A stretch of 64,000 bases of DNA from Lucifuga dentata (GCA_014773175.1 VXCM01000474.1:306699-370698), one strand, 5' to 3'. Positions 51,314 to 63,949 are shown, numbered from the stretch's first letter. Notes: a model not told the origin generated them from the sequence alone. Numbers and translations are program-made.

Positions 51314-54300
51314 TCATCTGTCATCCTCTTTGGGGAAGTCCAGAGATCCCAAGCTTCCAAAGCCGAGGCTTCTACTTTCTGTGTCGAAACTGTTCATTTC
51401 TCTGTCCTGACGTTCCAACAAGTGCTTGACTTTTTCAGTACGTTCCTTCTGAAGTGAGGCCAGTTCCTCTTCAATCTGTCACAGAAAAGGATTATGGCAT
51501 TTATCACATGAATATTCATGAATCAGTGACTGAATTTAAGACCTTTTTTTTTTTTTTTTCTAGTGGCCATGTTTGTAGGTCTTTCCAGCACTTTGCTCCA
51601 GAGGATGCTAGCTCATCAACTACTAGTCAGATTGGCCTAAAATTTTGTTTTGACATTCATGGACCCCAGAGGATGAAGCCTGGTGACTCCTGCACCAAAA
51701 TCAGGTTAAAATGCCCATTTCCCATTAAATTTTCTGATCACATTGATACTCCCCAGAAGATGAACCCCTCTATATCAAGATATCAAAGATATCAAAATAT
51801 CAAGATATCTCATATTCTAGTAGGCAGACTGCCATGTCATTTGCTGGGCACATTCATACAAGATAGACTATTTTCATATTAAAGACACTAGGAACTTTCC
51901 CCTCAAGCCACCTTTAAGACAACTTTTATAACTTTAACTCCATGACTCATATGAACTGAATAATAGTAAAATCGTCTGTATGTTGTTGGTTCTATCCAAC
52001 ATGTGAAATCAGGGATGGCAGATGGGTTATGGGCAGAACTTCTGTGAATCACCTGCCAAACCCACAAAAGTTAAGTTTAGATATGAAGGTAATAATATTT
52101 AGGTTATGGATAGACACAAATAGTGATTAATTTTAGGGTAAAATTTGGGCAGCAATTATTCTCTACCCATAATCCTTTTGGGATCTATGAGAATGTATCC
52201 AATACTTTCATATTGTGAGGTGTAATGAGCATTTCAGCCTCTAGGGGCTGCTAGCAGATCTTTACACCTTCAACACTGCCTTCTGATGTTGAGGTCATTT
52301 TCTACAATATGTGTAGGGCATTAATTGTACGCATTTAAGCATAGCATTTAACCCTACCTTCTGTTCAAGGTGGGCTCTGCGTATGGAGACCTTCTGCTCA
52401 AGTTTCTGCTGCTCTCGCTCATGTTGGGTCTCCATCTGTGACTTGGTTTTTCTCTGGTAGGCATCCAGGAGCTCCATCTCTTGTTTCAGCTGCTGCTTCA
52501 GTGCCTGGCACTCTATTTCCTGCTCAGCGTCTAAACGCATCTACACACCAGGCAAGACGGGCGCAGATACAAAGACATTAACAACAAGCCTAAATTGGTG
52601 CATTTTAATAAGTCTGCTGTGAAGGTGAAGAAGAGATTTAACACTTTAAACACGTCACTGTCACTTCAGTAGTTTGATGGGATGAGAATGTATGTATATA
52701 CTTTATACACTACCGCTCAAAAGTTTGGAATCACTCGTGATTTTCACATCGAATAAATGTTTCCAGTAAAATCCAGTTTTGTTTCATATATATGTATGTA
52801 TAAAATGAATCTACTATGTCTGTTAGTATTATGCATTATACATAGGTTTAAAATAATTTACAAGAAGATGTAAAAAATTAAGACATTTTACATTTGTCCA
52901 GAATCATTACACGAGTTGTTGATAATTCCATATTCATTTGGAAAAGCTGTATGTGGTTCCAGAGATTATTAGGAAATTCTAGATTATTCCCTGATGCTCT
53001 AACTGAATGTCTAATATTTGCAAAGCAGTGATTAAATCTCACGATGGATACTTTGATGAGAAATCACTGCAATAGTGTTATTTATCATTTAAAAACATGT
53101 TTTCTCCCAAATATTTGAAATACTAAATAAAACATCTTAAAATACATTTTGGTGTTTGTTTCATATAATTAAAAAAACACTATTATTGAAAAAACTTATA
53201 CTGAATTTAAGTAGTTCTTGTTATTTAATATTATTGCATTATTGAATAGCAAGAACTACTTAAATGACAAATGATTCTAAACTTTTGAGTGGTAGTGTAC
53301 ATGTACAACAACGTTCAAAGGACAAATGAGGCACAATTTTACTATTCACATTTTGACACGAATGCTCGTACCGCTTGTGAAGCCATCATCTCGTTGATAC
53401 TCTGCTCATACTGCTCAGCCAGGATGGCCAGCTTGCGCGTCTGCTCCTCCTTCAGGCTCTTCAGTATGATCTTGTGTTCTCCTTTGGGAGAGACCTCCAG
53501 CTGATGGTTCCTAAGAGCTTTGTACTGCTTGTTCTGCACTTTGCAAGTATCCTGGAATTGTTTTTTAATCTGCATCTCCATAGTCTTTGGAGTGTTAAAA
53601 GAGGAAATATATGTTAATGTGCAAATCTTTAATGTTACAATCAAATGGTTCTCTATCCTGCTAGAAGCTTGTCATGTAAAAATGAAATGCAAACACGTTC
53701 AAGGAAGAGGTCAAAGTCTTATGCGTAGTTTGTTTCACTAATCAGTGTAGAATTACAGCAATTGATAGCCTCATATTTCATAAAGTGCAGTAAATATTAC
53801 TAGTTATTAGACAGTAAAATATCTTCCTAAATATATATAAAAGGTTAAATGTGACTAGTTGAGTAATTTGATTTGTAGGTTGAGTAAATAAGAGGCAAAC
53901 TTTTTGCATTGTACATTCACCTGCTTCTCAGATTACTCTGTCATTGAAAAGTGATTATATTTTTGGTGAATATATATCAAAATAAAAGTTTTTTTGCAAT
54001 GCCCGTGAATTCAGTGTGCATAATAAGAGAGCTTTCACTTCTTTATATTATACCTTAAAATTAAGGGATTTTGTCAACTATTAGATGAATGAAGGATGAA
54101 GACTGAATTTTTTACACGAAAGGAAACTACTGGTATGTTTTAGAAGAAGCAGTTCTGGTGGCGGCATTAATGTTGTTTAAGCACCAACATTTTTCTACTA
54201 GTGATTCAAAAATCAGAACACGCAACACTATAATCAAACTTAATAGTAGATTTGCATCTTAACTTACACTCTCTGTGTCCCCAGAGAAACAGTAATTCTG

Positions 54301-57300
54301 CTTCCCACAATGAAAAGTCAAAGTGAAAGTTCAGATCACCTTGAGGTTTCGGGGCTGCTGCCGCTGCTCCAGCGTGTGTTTTCTGTGTAGTTCCCTTTGC
54401 CGTCGACCGTTGTACTCCTCTTGGTTTTCCAGCTCTGTCTGGTGCTGCAGCCGCATGAGTTCCACTCGCAGCTTCTGCAGCATCTGCAGCTGCCTGTGCT
54501 CCATGTCCTGGGTGGACTCATCCTGCCGGATCATCAGGGCATGCTCCATCTCCTTCTGGTTCCTCTTCTTGTTCAGCTCCTGGGAACATGAAATATTTTA
54601 TTTAGAGGCATTTTAATGACAAACATATGCATATTCTGTTTTCAGACTCATTGGTAGACAGAACTGAGCCTTAGAACAGTTCTTGCTTGATGTGAAAACT
54701 GTATTGGATGCAGATGCATGGCAGTTCTTCCTGTAGAATTCCTGTTGAATTGTGATCATTCCCAGTGTGTCATAATCTATTAAATTGCTTTCTGCCCATT
54801 CTAACATTGTTCTTGGTATTCCAAGTGTTTAGTCTCTTCACTTTGACTTTACTTGACTCTTTGGCAATTTTTCTATGAATTTGACATCCTCTTTCACACA
54901 CGTGTAGATGATATGCAACTCTAAAATGCAAAAAATAACATTCAACAAAAAAAAACATGATCTCAACCCAAAACATGTATTTAATTCCTCGATCTCTGTT
55001 GAATTCTCCACTGAATATTTGGTATTTAAAATAAATCAGTTTGCCATAGAACGCAGTGTAGAAATTTCAAATTTAGGTCACAATTTAAACTTTTTTCAAC
55101 AACAAAAACTACATTTAGTTACATTTAACACTGTAATAATGATTAAAGTCATCCAAAGTGGATCCTATTAAGTCAAAAGAGATTTCCCTATATATTTTTT
55201 TTCTAAATAAATCAGTATATTTCAGCACTTTGTGGGATCCAGGTGTTCTATATTTGTAATTTCTACATCAGTGCACATCTCTAATTCCTGTGAAATTCAA
55301 TGGATGACATCTTTTTCTGAGTCTTAAAAACGTCTTCTGAGTAAATATTTTCTGAAAACAACAACAGTCCTCAACAACAATTATATTAGTTACATACTTT
55401 ATGTAAATGCTTGACAGAAAATCACATCACCTCTCTCAGCTGCTCCTGCTCAAACTCATGCCTCCTGATTAGAGTCCGACGTTTGAGGGCCCTGCAACTC
55501 CGGTCATAGACCAGCCTCTGCTGGGCCAGCAAATGGGCCTCCTCCTCAGCCTGAGAGCGCTGTATTGTTTCTTTGTGCCTGGACAGACGCTCCTGCTTCT
55601 CCTCCTTGGGTGTACAAGGCTCTTCGTTCATCTCCTATAACACACAAACAAGCAAATACACAATCATGACAGAATGAACAGGCTGAATAGAGATTGTATG
55701 ATCTCTAAAAAAAAACAATTGAAGTTGTCCGAGAGTATGTGTAGAATTAAAACAGACATTAATGCATTCATATTTGTCATGAATTTGTATTGCATTTACT
55801 TCTTTGATCTTATCTTTGCAAAGCCTGTACTCCTTTTTCTGGTTCTCCAAGAAAACAGTCAGCTCCTTCTTTTGCTGAGCAACAATCTGTTGCTGGATCC
55901 TCCTCTCCTCGGCCGCAGCTGACTTCATCTGAGAAGAGACACCAAAATATTTACATGATCACTCTTTAATGATCAATTTATTGTCTGAAATATTTTGTAC
56001 AGACTGAAGAGAATTAAATCACTTCTGCTTTCAAGCTGATTCAAAGTTTTAAGTGGGATCTGCTGTTGAGGTTGTACCTCTTTGTCTGTTTGAGCAGCGT
56101 GGCGTTTGGCCAGTCTTTCCAACTCTATGTAAGTGTTGTTAGCATGTGTCTCTAATTCTTTCTGCAGCCGGAGCCTATGCTCGTCCATTTCAGCCTTTAG
56201 CCTGTTCTCCAGGGCGATCAGCTGCTTCTGGTGCTGCCGCCGCATGCGCTTATACCCAGACATCTGCTCCCGCAGCTCAAAGTCCTGCTCATGCTCCTGG
56301 ATCTACCTGATGACCTAGACATGGGAAGCAAAGGAAGTAAAGAATAAAAAGGGAGTAAAAAAAGAGAGAAAGAGAACAGGAATGGAAAGCAACAGCCAAT
56401 GCTGAGACTACAAAGGAAATAAAAAGAAAAAGAAGTGAAGCAGGTGAAGTCTAGGGGCCATAGTCTTGAGGTCACAACAGGCTACACACAGTGCAGTGAA
56501 TCAGCCACATTTTCTTCCCCCCCCCCNCCCCCCCCCCCAAAAAAAAGAGAAAAAAAAGAAAATTAATTCTCAGATTATGCATCCATAATAAGCAAGAAAT
56601 TAATATGAAATAATAAATCATAGTAAAGCTGCCAATAGGTTAACAGTAGTAATCCTTTTTCGGCATTATTATTAAACAAAGGATGTGACTCCATCAATAT
56701 ACAGTAGAGCGGCTTTGCTGAATAATCCCATTAATTTTCTTGATTTAGTAATCATAGTAGTCGACTCATAATGTAATCAAGCAATATCAATGAAATAATA
56801 ATTTCAGTGAAGTTACTGACATTTCTGTCGGATATTAGCCCTAGGACAAGTTAAGATTTGGAACAGTAAAGATGTGTATGTGCATGCATGATTAATGCCA
56901 AAAAATCAAATCATTTCTTTGTTAAATCACACCAGCAGAGATTTACATGGAATACATTCTATACATACGTAATGCTCACACATAAGGCAGAGGCAGAGGG
57001 ATGGAAGAAATGACATCCATTAACAGGATCTGGTTGCCATGACTACAGGTGTACAGCTGAGAACACAGACATCCCCCCNCCCGCCGCCACACACGCATAC
57101 ATACACACATTTACGCACGCACACATACAAGCACTGCGCGCATTTTGATGCAAATGGTGGAGAGGAGCGACGTACCAAAGATGCTGATTTGATGGTGAAA
57201 ATGTGTTCACAGATGTTGTAGTGGAAAGACCGGCTTTTATGAGAAGTAGGCCGCAGCTCTGGCCTGGTGTCCCTGTGCACAGCCTCATCCCTCACGCAAG

Positions 57301-57307
57301 CATGGTC
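51314..57307 (-). CDS. taok3: TAO kinase 3, C-terminal half (coiled-coil region), partial, with an in-frame TAG
   Basis: Eight minus-strand exons, all AG/GT-bounded and phase 0: 57307-57176, 56314-56078 (or 56302-56078), 55928-55800, 55634-55431, 54579-54340, 53584-53372, 52540-52358 and 51475-51314. They encode about 495 aa, matching roughly residues 404 to the end of human TAOK3 (898 aa). Landmarks in order are [26 protein letters not shown], the [16 protein letters not shown] segment typical of TAOK3 rather than TAOK1/2, [47 protein letters not shown] and a C-terminus ending [12 protein letters not shown] kinases are Ste20-type MAP3Ks of the p38/JNK/Hippo pathways; this half is the long coiled coil. 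The kinase exons are not in the window, and a small HSP gene lies on the same strand upstream. The second exon, if spliced at its first AG, carries TAG at 56305-56303 where orthologues have Gln. Confidence 0.9.
51555..51815. repeat. Decayed fish repeat in the last taok3 intron, with GATATC tandem units
   Basis: Segments gattggcctaaaattttgtt, gacattcatggaccccagag and gatgaagcctggtgactcc follow a common percomorph repeat (..gacattcatg.tccccagaggatgaa..). At 51776-51812 there are tandem atatcaaaatatcaagatat units. It is non-coding. Confidence 0.6.
52706..53299. mobile_element. Complete Tc1/mariner-type MITE in a taok3 intron
   Basis: The 590-bp element (52708-53297) is flanked by TA on both sides. 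The left end cactaccgctcaaaagtttg is mirrored on the right (complement of ..aaacttttgagtggtagtg), with two mismatches in about 27 bp. It contains no transposase. A second hairpin lies inside, with tttaagtagttcttg near 53206-53220 inverted as caagaactacttaaa near 53250-53265. It belongs to the family found at 8253 and 63308. Confidence 0.85.
56519..56545. repeat. Poly-C/poly-A tract with N
   Basis: A C-run with N at 56527 passes into A-rich sequence. It lies in the taok3 intron between exons 57307-57176 and 56314-56078, so the true length is unknown. Confidence 0.8.
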
Positions 57308-58540
57308 CTGCAGGGGGGGAGGAAAAGGAGGAGATAGTGGGGGTGGGAGCTTCCCAGGCCCACAGCTCTCGCTGTTTCTGCTATTACTGCCGAATCTCCC
57401 TGAACGCAGCACACATCCAGCTGTAAATGCATCCTTCCCCGACCGGTCCCCCCGCTACTGTCTGCAAGTCCTTCCGAAAAGAGAAAAGGGCATTGCCAAA
57501 CAATTGCAGGCACCACCAAGGAGGCAGCTACTGGATGTGGTCGTTTTTTTGTGGCGTCCCCCACTTCCCAAAGAGGAGGAACCAAATGGCTCCTAAGGAT
57601 AAAGGTGAATTATGCAATGCCTACCATTGATAATCGGAGGAAAATAAAAGAGATATCACTGCCACTCTTCTTTTCCGTTTCAAAATGCAAGAAATATTTG
57701 GGAGGAAAAATACTTTTCCTGTGCTCCCATGACCGCGTATGATACCATAAGGAAAAATGTTAGGATCAAATAAGGCACATCCAAACATGGTTTTTCTTCC
57801 AATATGCCGCTTGATGATCCTTATATGTTCCTCTCCAATTTCTGTCCTACATTTACAGCGTACTTGGTCATGGTAGGTGCTTCTGGTGCCTTCTATTCAT
57901 CTCTTTCCTCCGTCCCTCTTCAACACTCCCCCTGCCTTTAAAGAGACACTGCAATACTACTGGAACACAGAGACTATTCACCCAGCCGAAAGTTCTTTAA
58001 AATTCAACACAGATTGTAATTAGAAAAAGAAAATGAATGAATATGGTAACACAAAGCAAGATGCTCCCATAAGAATAATGCTCATTTTATGTTTTTAGAA
58101 TCAAATGTCAGTATTTACTAAGATATTTACACTCTAAACACCCTAAATAGTATTTAGGGTATACACAAAAGGAATTAGGATTTTTCAAGCTCTTATATGA
58201 AATGCAATGCAATTTATTTTTAAATTCTGACCTTGCTCTGTTTATGATCAGCATTAAGCCTAGTGTTACAAGAACAGTGTACATCTATATATATATAGTG
58301 GACATTATGTTTTAGGAGCCACTCAGCTAACATAGCCACAGGGGTTAGGGATGGACTGGCATCTCATATCTTGGCAACTCAGACAGGGCCCAAAATATTT
58401 TAACATCAACTCCATAAAGGCCCCTGTGTGTGGCTGCCCATTTAGGTCACCAGTGGGGCCAACTTGGGATTCAAGGACCCATAAATAATGGAAAGAAGGC
58501 AAACAAGGGAAGGAAGGTGGCGAAAAGGAACAAAGGAAAG

Positions 58541-58574
<34 letters not shown>

Positions 58575-59269
58575 TAATCATCATCATCATCATCATTATC
58601 ACCATCATCACAGAAAGCAATTGTAGGTGTTTTATCTTTGTTGTTTGAAACTAGGGGATGTATTTACACTCCAAGCCACTAGGGGGCAAAAACACAGTTA
58701 TGGTGATGACATCCACTGTTATGTAATATATTGCACTTGTATCTTGCTTTGAGTGTTTTGACTGTTTTTCTTTTCTTTCTTTTGTTGTTACTTTAATTGA
58801 AGTATTGATGCAAGAGAGAAGAAATTTAGGAACTGCAAGACTGTGTGCAACAATTAAAACTGAAAAAAAAGAAGAAAATAAACTCATCCTTATGAAGAGC
58901 AAACCTCATGCACTAGTTTGCTAGCTTTGCTGCTGGATTTTTTAAGGTCTTTGGTGCCAGTTTGACAAATATATTAAAGACCACTGAAGGTTCCTTTGAG
59001 AAACCATTTTGGAAACTTTACTAAAAGACTCTGATTTTGTTAAGTTTTGATGCAGTTTCATTTCAAAGTAGCATTTATCTAGAGGTTGCTGCACAATCAC
59101 ATTTTCTGTGATAGGAGTGATAATAAACCCTAAACCTAATGTGAGTAGATGTCCCAAAACAAAGTTACTCATCAATCCCATCAAATTGTATTCTCAAAAG
59201 TACTTGTATGTCATAACTAATCACTGGCAACGAAGCCAATTAAGACAAAAATGTTTGTGTACATATTAC

Positions 59270-59300
<31 letters not shown>

Positions 59301-59996
59301 TAAAAAATAAAAATCAATATTCTCTATGTTAACTGTTTAAAGTTCTGTATTTTTACAGGATGCTTAAGGGCTCCAACACTGCCTCAAAAAGATGCTGTGA
59401 TGACATACAGCCTCATAAATTACGTAACTGTTATTATGCAATACTCAAATCAAACGCTGGGTGCTGCTTTTTCCTGAGGAAACCACAATACAGTAAGTCC
59501 AGCACACAGTTCAGTTTTTAGCAGATGGCAGGATATTTGTATAATTATATAATAGTATAATAATATATATACATAATATAATTTGTATTGAAAACTATTG
59601 TAAGGATTGGGGCATTTCTAATCATTAAGGTAGTGCAGGGAAGGAATTTGTTTTGAAATGTTATAGTTTTGGAATCTAAAAGAATGTGAAAACTTGATTA
59701 TTTAAATCTAGATCAGTTTTTCTCTGTGATTTTCTCGATAAAGAGTTATACAGTTAAATCCAAGCAGACTCTCTAATGCTGTCAATGTACAAATTTGAAA
59801 CAGGACTCTGGTGCCCTCTTGAGGAGAGTTTAACAAGTGTGATAGATGAAAATAATTCCGATAACAATGTTTACTGGTAAACTTTTATATTCTGACAACA
59901 AAGGCAGTTTTGAAAAACAAAAATCACTGAGCTGATTACATGCTCAATCAGGACAAGTACATTTTTCATGTAAACACAAACAAATTCATACTATTG

Positions 59997-60048
<52 letters not shown>

Positions 60049-60592
60049 CAAAACAAAATCATGTTTCATACCATTTGATACCAACCCTCCGCATTTCACA
60101 GATCTCACAAAATCAGAAAACTGGAATTTCTGACTGAAGCATCTGTTTTTACATTACATATAATCCTGTCTGGTCATCAGATGCACGTACATTCATACTA
60201 CATATCTTGTCATAGCTGTTTTATATGTAAACAGTCAAAAGCCTAAATGCTTGAGATGCGTCGTAACTACTCAGCGTCTCAATATTTAGCAGAAACAACT
60301 ACACCTGTTACGTGTTTTTCTATTATTAAGACATTAGAAATGCACGAGCCGCCACCTGAATTTGAAAACTACTGAGTAAAATGAACTGTGAAATGATAGT
60401 GATGACACATCATAATGTTAGATTGCATCTCATGGCAGGGAGACAAGTAACACAGTCACATTTAGTAAGCAGTAACAAATTAATTTCTCTTTTTTATGGA
60501 TGTGTGACAATACTTGTTGCACACATCTTGCACTCTGATCACATCTGATTGTGATCTGCCATGCATTCCAGGTTTTACTTCTCTCACTAGTT
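57308..60592. other. taok3 intron or 5' flank: no kinase exons found
   Basis: I looked on the minus strand for the upstream TAOK3 exons (Ser-rich linker, VVHKK, then kinase motifs) and found none. The span holds ATT/ATC trinucleotide runs (about 58541-58600), an AAT run (about 59268-59300), a (CT)n microsatellite (60001-60044) and otherwise unrecognised sequence. Open frames at 57267-57596 and nearby are GC-rich but motif-free. Confidence 0.5.
60001..60044. repeat. (CT)n microsatellite
   Basis: About 44 bp of pure CT repeat, 550 bp beyond the small heat-shock protein stop codon. Confidence 0.95.
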
Positions 60593-61677
60593 TTATTTCT
60601 CTCCATCCTTCTCTTGTCTGATCTGAACAGGTATGACGATCTCATTGGCGGGGTCGCTGGTGGTCGTCCCAGGTACGGGAGCCTCCACAGACAAAATTCC
60701 ATCAACAGACAGTGAGGAACTGATGTGCTGTAAGTCGACTCCCTGTGGCAACCTTAAAGGAAAATAAGTGAAGGTGTATCAGCAACAAATAACTAAAATC
60801 AAACCGTATCACAGTCATCTTAAACAACTAAGGAGTCCCATTCCTTTGTTCCCTCTATATTCTATGCATATATTTCCTGTATATTCCCATATGCCACTAA
60901 AGCCTATCCTTGTGTCATTGTTACTGGCCTTGGCCTTTTCTAAAAATTTCTGAATGGCAATGTTTGCATTTGTGTTTGCATAATCAAGACTGCTTGCAAA
61001 ATGTGCTGCAATGGTGCAAACTCCTACAGAGATATGAAATTTATTAAATTTCTCATAGCCAACCTACTTATATTTCCGGGTGAAGCACCTCGAAATCAGT
61101 CCATGCTCATCCTGCCTTTCTTCATGATTTCCTTTAAATCAACAACAGGAATAATTAAACACTGTATACCACAAACTTATTAATTTGGTGTTTATTTACT
61201 ATGTGCAATGTATTTACAGTTGATTGGTTTTTCATTTACTAATTTTTAGTCTCATCTTGCTCAGTCAAACTCAGCATTTGCAGTACCTGATATTTGCAGA
61301 TAGCCCTCCTTGGTTGTGATTGTGATCTCCTCAGGAGAGAAGTGATTGATGTCCAGGTTGATCTTCCAGCTGTCCTGCCCTGTTCGGATTTCTGACACTC
61401 CACCAGTCAGCGGTCTTTGGAGCTTTTGGTCATACACTGTAGGGTGCTGATCACCGAATGGAGGCAGAAAGGGAGACTGTGCAAACCCCGGCCAGGAGAA
61501 AGATGCCAGTCTTCTCTTAGCCCAGTCTATCCAGTCAATGTCATTTGGCTCCAGGAAAGGAGGGAGGCCAAAATCCTGATCAAAAATACGGGTTGGCTGT
61601 GTCCAGTTAGGGAAAGGTTCCCAGTTCACATCTCGGCTGAAAATGGGGCGAGATAGTGTTTTATTTTCTTCACCCAT
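60593..61677 (-). CDS. Small heat-shock protein, HSPB1-like, complete
   Basis: Three exons join in phase: 61677-61287, 61131-61068 and 60752-60593, giving 204 aa (human HSPB1 is 205). The N-terminal region has a WEPF motif and FDQDFGLPPF, then a WIDWAKRRLASFSWPGF stretch. The alpha-crystallin domain begins near GVSEIRTGQDSWKINLDINH and continues FSPEEITITTKEGYLQISG. The short middle exon encodes HEERQDEHGLISRCFTRKY, almost identical to HSPB1. The last exon has LPQGVDLQHISSSLSVDG and a C-terminal IVIPV, the I-x-I/V motif that docks neighbouring subunits. These proteins are ATP-independent holdase chaperones forming oligomers. The ACD and tail are HSPB1-like, but the DDFG..PPF/DWxxWA N-terminus also recalls HSPB8, whose human gene lies near TAOK3, so I leave orthology open. 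A fish-specific sHSP is possible. Confidence 0.9.
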
Positions 61678-61838
61678 CCTAGAAATGAAGGGAAAGGACC
61701 TCAGAATGAAGGAAAAGAATGATGAAACTGCAAACCTTTAATGCTCCACCCAGAAAAAAACAAGTCTTGGTTGAGATTAATGACGGAAACACCAGACAAT
61801 AGGACAGCTGTATTCTTACTCAACTCTTCCCAAAAAGC

Positions 61839-61913
61839 TTCTAGAAAATGGGCTGTGGACCTGGAGAAAGTCTGTTTTGGCATCTGTGATTTTTCAGTCA
61901 CACACTTTATATA
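61839..61913 (-). promoter_or_regulatory. Small HSP promoter: TATA box and heat-shock-element-like site
   Basis: On the minus strand TATATAAAG lies at 61913-61905, about 230 bp upstream of the ATG. TTCTAGAA (61846-61839), two perfect inverted HSE units plus a weaker third (gcTTT), lies about 60 bp further downstream and so would be transcribed if the TATA box is used. The arrangement suits a heat-inducible gene, but HSF usually binds upstream of TATA, so the HSE call is tentative. Confidence 0.45.
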
Positions 61914-62729
61914 ACCAGCAGATTAATTTTAACACGTCTCTAGTTATCTATGGGATGAGAATGCCTTGGTGCGTGACAGGCTGGGTTGTTACTTCTGTGT
62001 TGCCCTGGGACCTGGAGAGGATAATGATAATTATCTGTATTTATATCTCTGAAGTGTCTGTGGCAAGTTGTTGGCAAATGACTCCCAAAACAGAAAGCAG
62101 ACACTGCATTCACCAACAGCCTCTGCAGTCTTATCACATACTGGTGCTCTTTGTCTCCTCCATAGAAATCACAGCCTTGTGTTATATGAGGGAACAGCTC
62201 GTACATTCCAGTCACACAGGGAGAAAAACAACAATTATTCACACTTACCAAACCCAAAAGCTAAAAAAAGCCCTGTGTGAGTTCATTCTGGGATGCCACA
62301 GTGCCCTCAATCCTCTTAACCAATCAAATACTGTCATGCGAAGATTACGTAGGTCAAATAATCTACATAGTTGGCATCTTAGACAAGTGATGGATACCAA
62401 AACTCTGTCACAGTGGAGAAGCAGTGTGAAATTCAGCATCAACAGCTGTACCATCATGGCTGTTCTGTTATTCAAATAATGACCCAAGTTTCAGAAGAAT
62501 AAATCAGTGAACCATTCAGCATCTTAGAGGGATGGTATTTAATGAGCCAATATGGCTAGCTCTTCCTATTCTAGTAGATATTAACTAGAAAAATACATAA
62601 TTGCTCTGAAATGAGACTATATGCTGTATATTGTTAAAACATATGCTGGCTATCTGAAACCAGCAAAATTAAAGAACAAAAAGATTAAAATGAGCAAAAG
62701 AATGCAGGCAGTGATCAGTGGAGGCTTTT

Positions 62730-63310
62730 CATTTTATTTGCCAGTTTCAGTCGTGGCTTTTTCTTTGAAACTCTGCCTTTCAGACCAACATCCCAGAGTC
62801 ACCTTTTCACTGTTGCAGATGACACTAGTATTTGGTGTGCACTATTTAAGGAAGTAGACAACAGAGAACCTGTAAGGTGTCTGTTTCTCAAACTGCAGAA
62901 TCTGATGCAGTTATCTGAGCAGTTGTTATCTGAGCCATGCGATTATTTTCTTGCCCATCTTAATTTCTCAAAACAGCAGTACACTGAGATGTTTCTTGAG
63001 AAACCCAATTTCTTTTGGCCATTTTTCAACCCAGAATTGAACTTTAAGAATGCCAGTACCTTGCAACCCAAGTAAAGACAATTTATCTGCTTATTTGAGC
63101 AGAATAATGGGTTTCAGGTGTGCTAACACAAATAAAAAAGGTGTCTCTAACCAATTAACATTTAAACATCATCAGTCATTTCCAGCAACAATAGCCATTT
63201 TCAACAGTATATTTAAGTCAATTTAATGCCACCATGTTGAACAAATTTATCAGTTTCTATCAAAACTATGGAAATTTGTGGGTGATTCCAAACTTTTTAG
63301 TGCTAATGTA
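62730..63310. mobile_element. Decayed Tc1-like transposon, 3' part with terminal repeat
   Basis: Interior landmarks are ttgccagtttcagtcgtggc, catcccagagtcaccttttc, gttgcagatgacactagt and ctgtttctcaaact. They match the copy at 8490-8590 and a Tc1 family common in fish. It ends gtgattccaaacttttta..tgctaatg before TA (63309-63310), the inverted form of the left end at 8253. There is no intact transposase. Confidence 0.75.
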
Positions 63311-63930
63311 TGTCACAACAGTAGACAAAACTAATTAGCTTAAATGGGTTCTCTGTAATTTGCATCCTGTCCTAACCCTTAACCCTAATCCTTAACCCTA
63401 ACTCTTCACTGAATTTGCACTGATTGTTAATCTATTGTTACATTGAAGGTGACAGAGTGTATAGTGATGGCACAGGAGACTTACCATGAAAGAAGACTAA
63501 AATTGGTTTTATAAAAAGAAAACCTTTATTGTCCCAACAATTTGAGAATGATTTAAACACAATAAACAATATTCATTATATTCACAGAAAATACACTAAG
63601 AATAGTATAACCAGTTTTCCACATTTTTTTTTTTTTTTTTTTTTTTGGTGATATGAATTCAAAAAGGAGTGTTTATTCATGATGCACCCCCACCCATGAA
63701 TGGAGTTTTAGCATCATGTCATGGTCAGCTTATTGAGAAATGTTACCATCATTTTTACACAGAAAATCCCAGACTGATGACTTATGATGAATAGATGAAG
63801 ATGCAAACCTTTATTGACAAAGGATCTTCACCTTACAATAAGTGTCAAGCTGAAATTACAAATAAGTCACAAAAGACAGACACAGGTGTTTTGCGTTTTC
63901 TGGATGATTAGGCCTCGTTCACTCAGACTT
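63311..63930. other. Non-coding span with a poly-T tract
   Basis: It contains a telomere-like cctaacccttaaccctaa..ccctaac stretch (about 63370-63402), a poly-T tract (about 63625-63646) and two similar cctttattg segments (63523 and 63811). No exon is supported. Confidence 0.4.
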
Positions 63931-63949
63931 AAGCTCAGTGTCCTCCTTG

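Noticed and set aside
61877..62479. 200-codon plus-strand open frame, the longest in the window
   Set aside because: It lies opposite the small HSP promoter, has no recognisable domain and no conserved-looking pattern. It ends in AT-rich sequence and is probably a chance frame.
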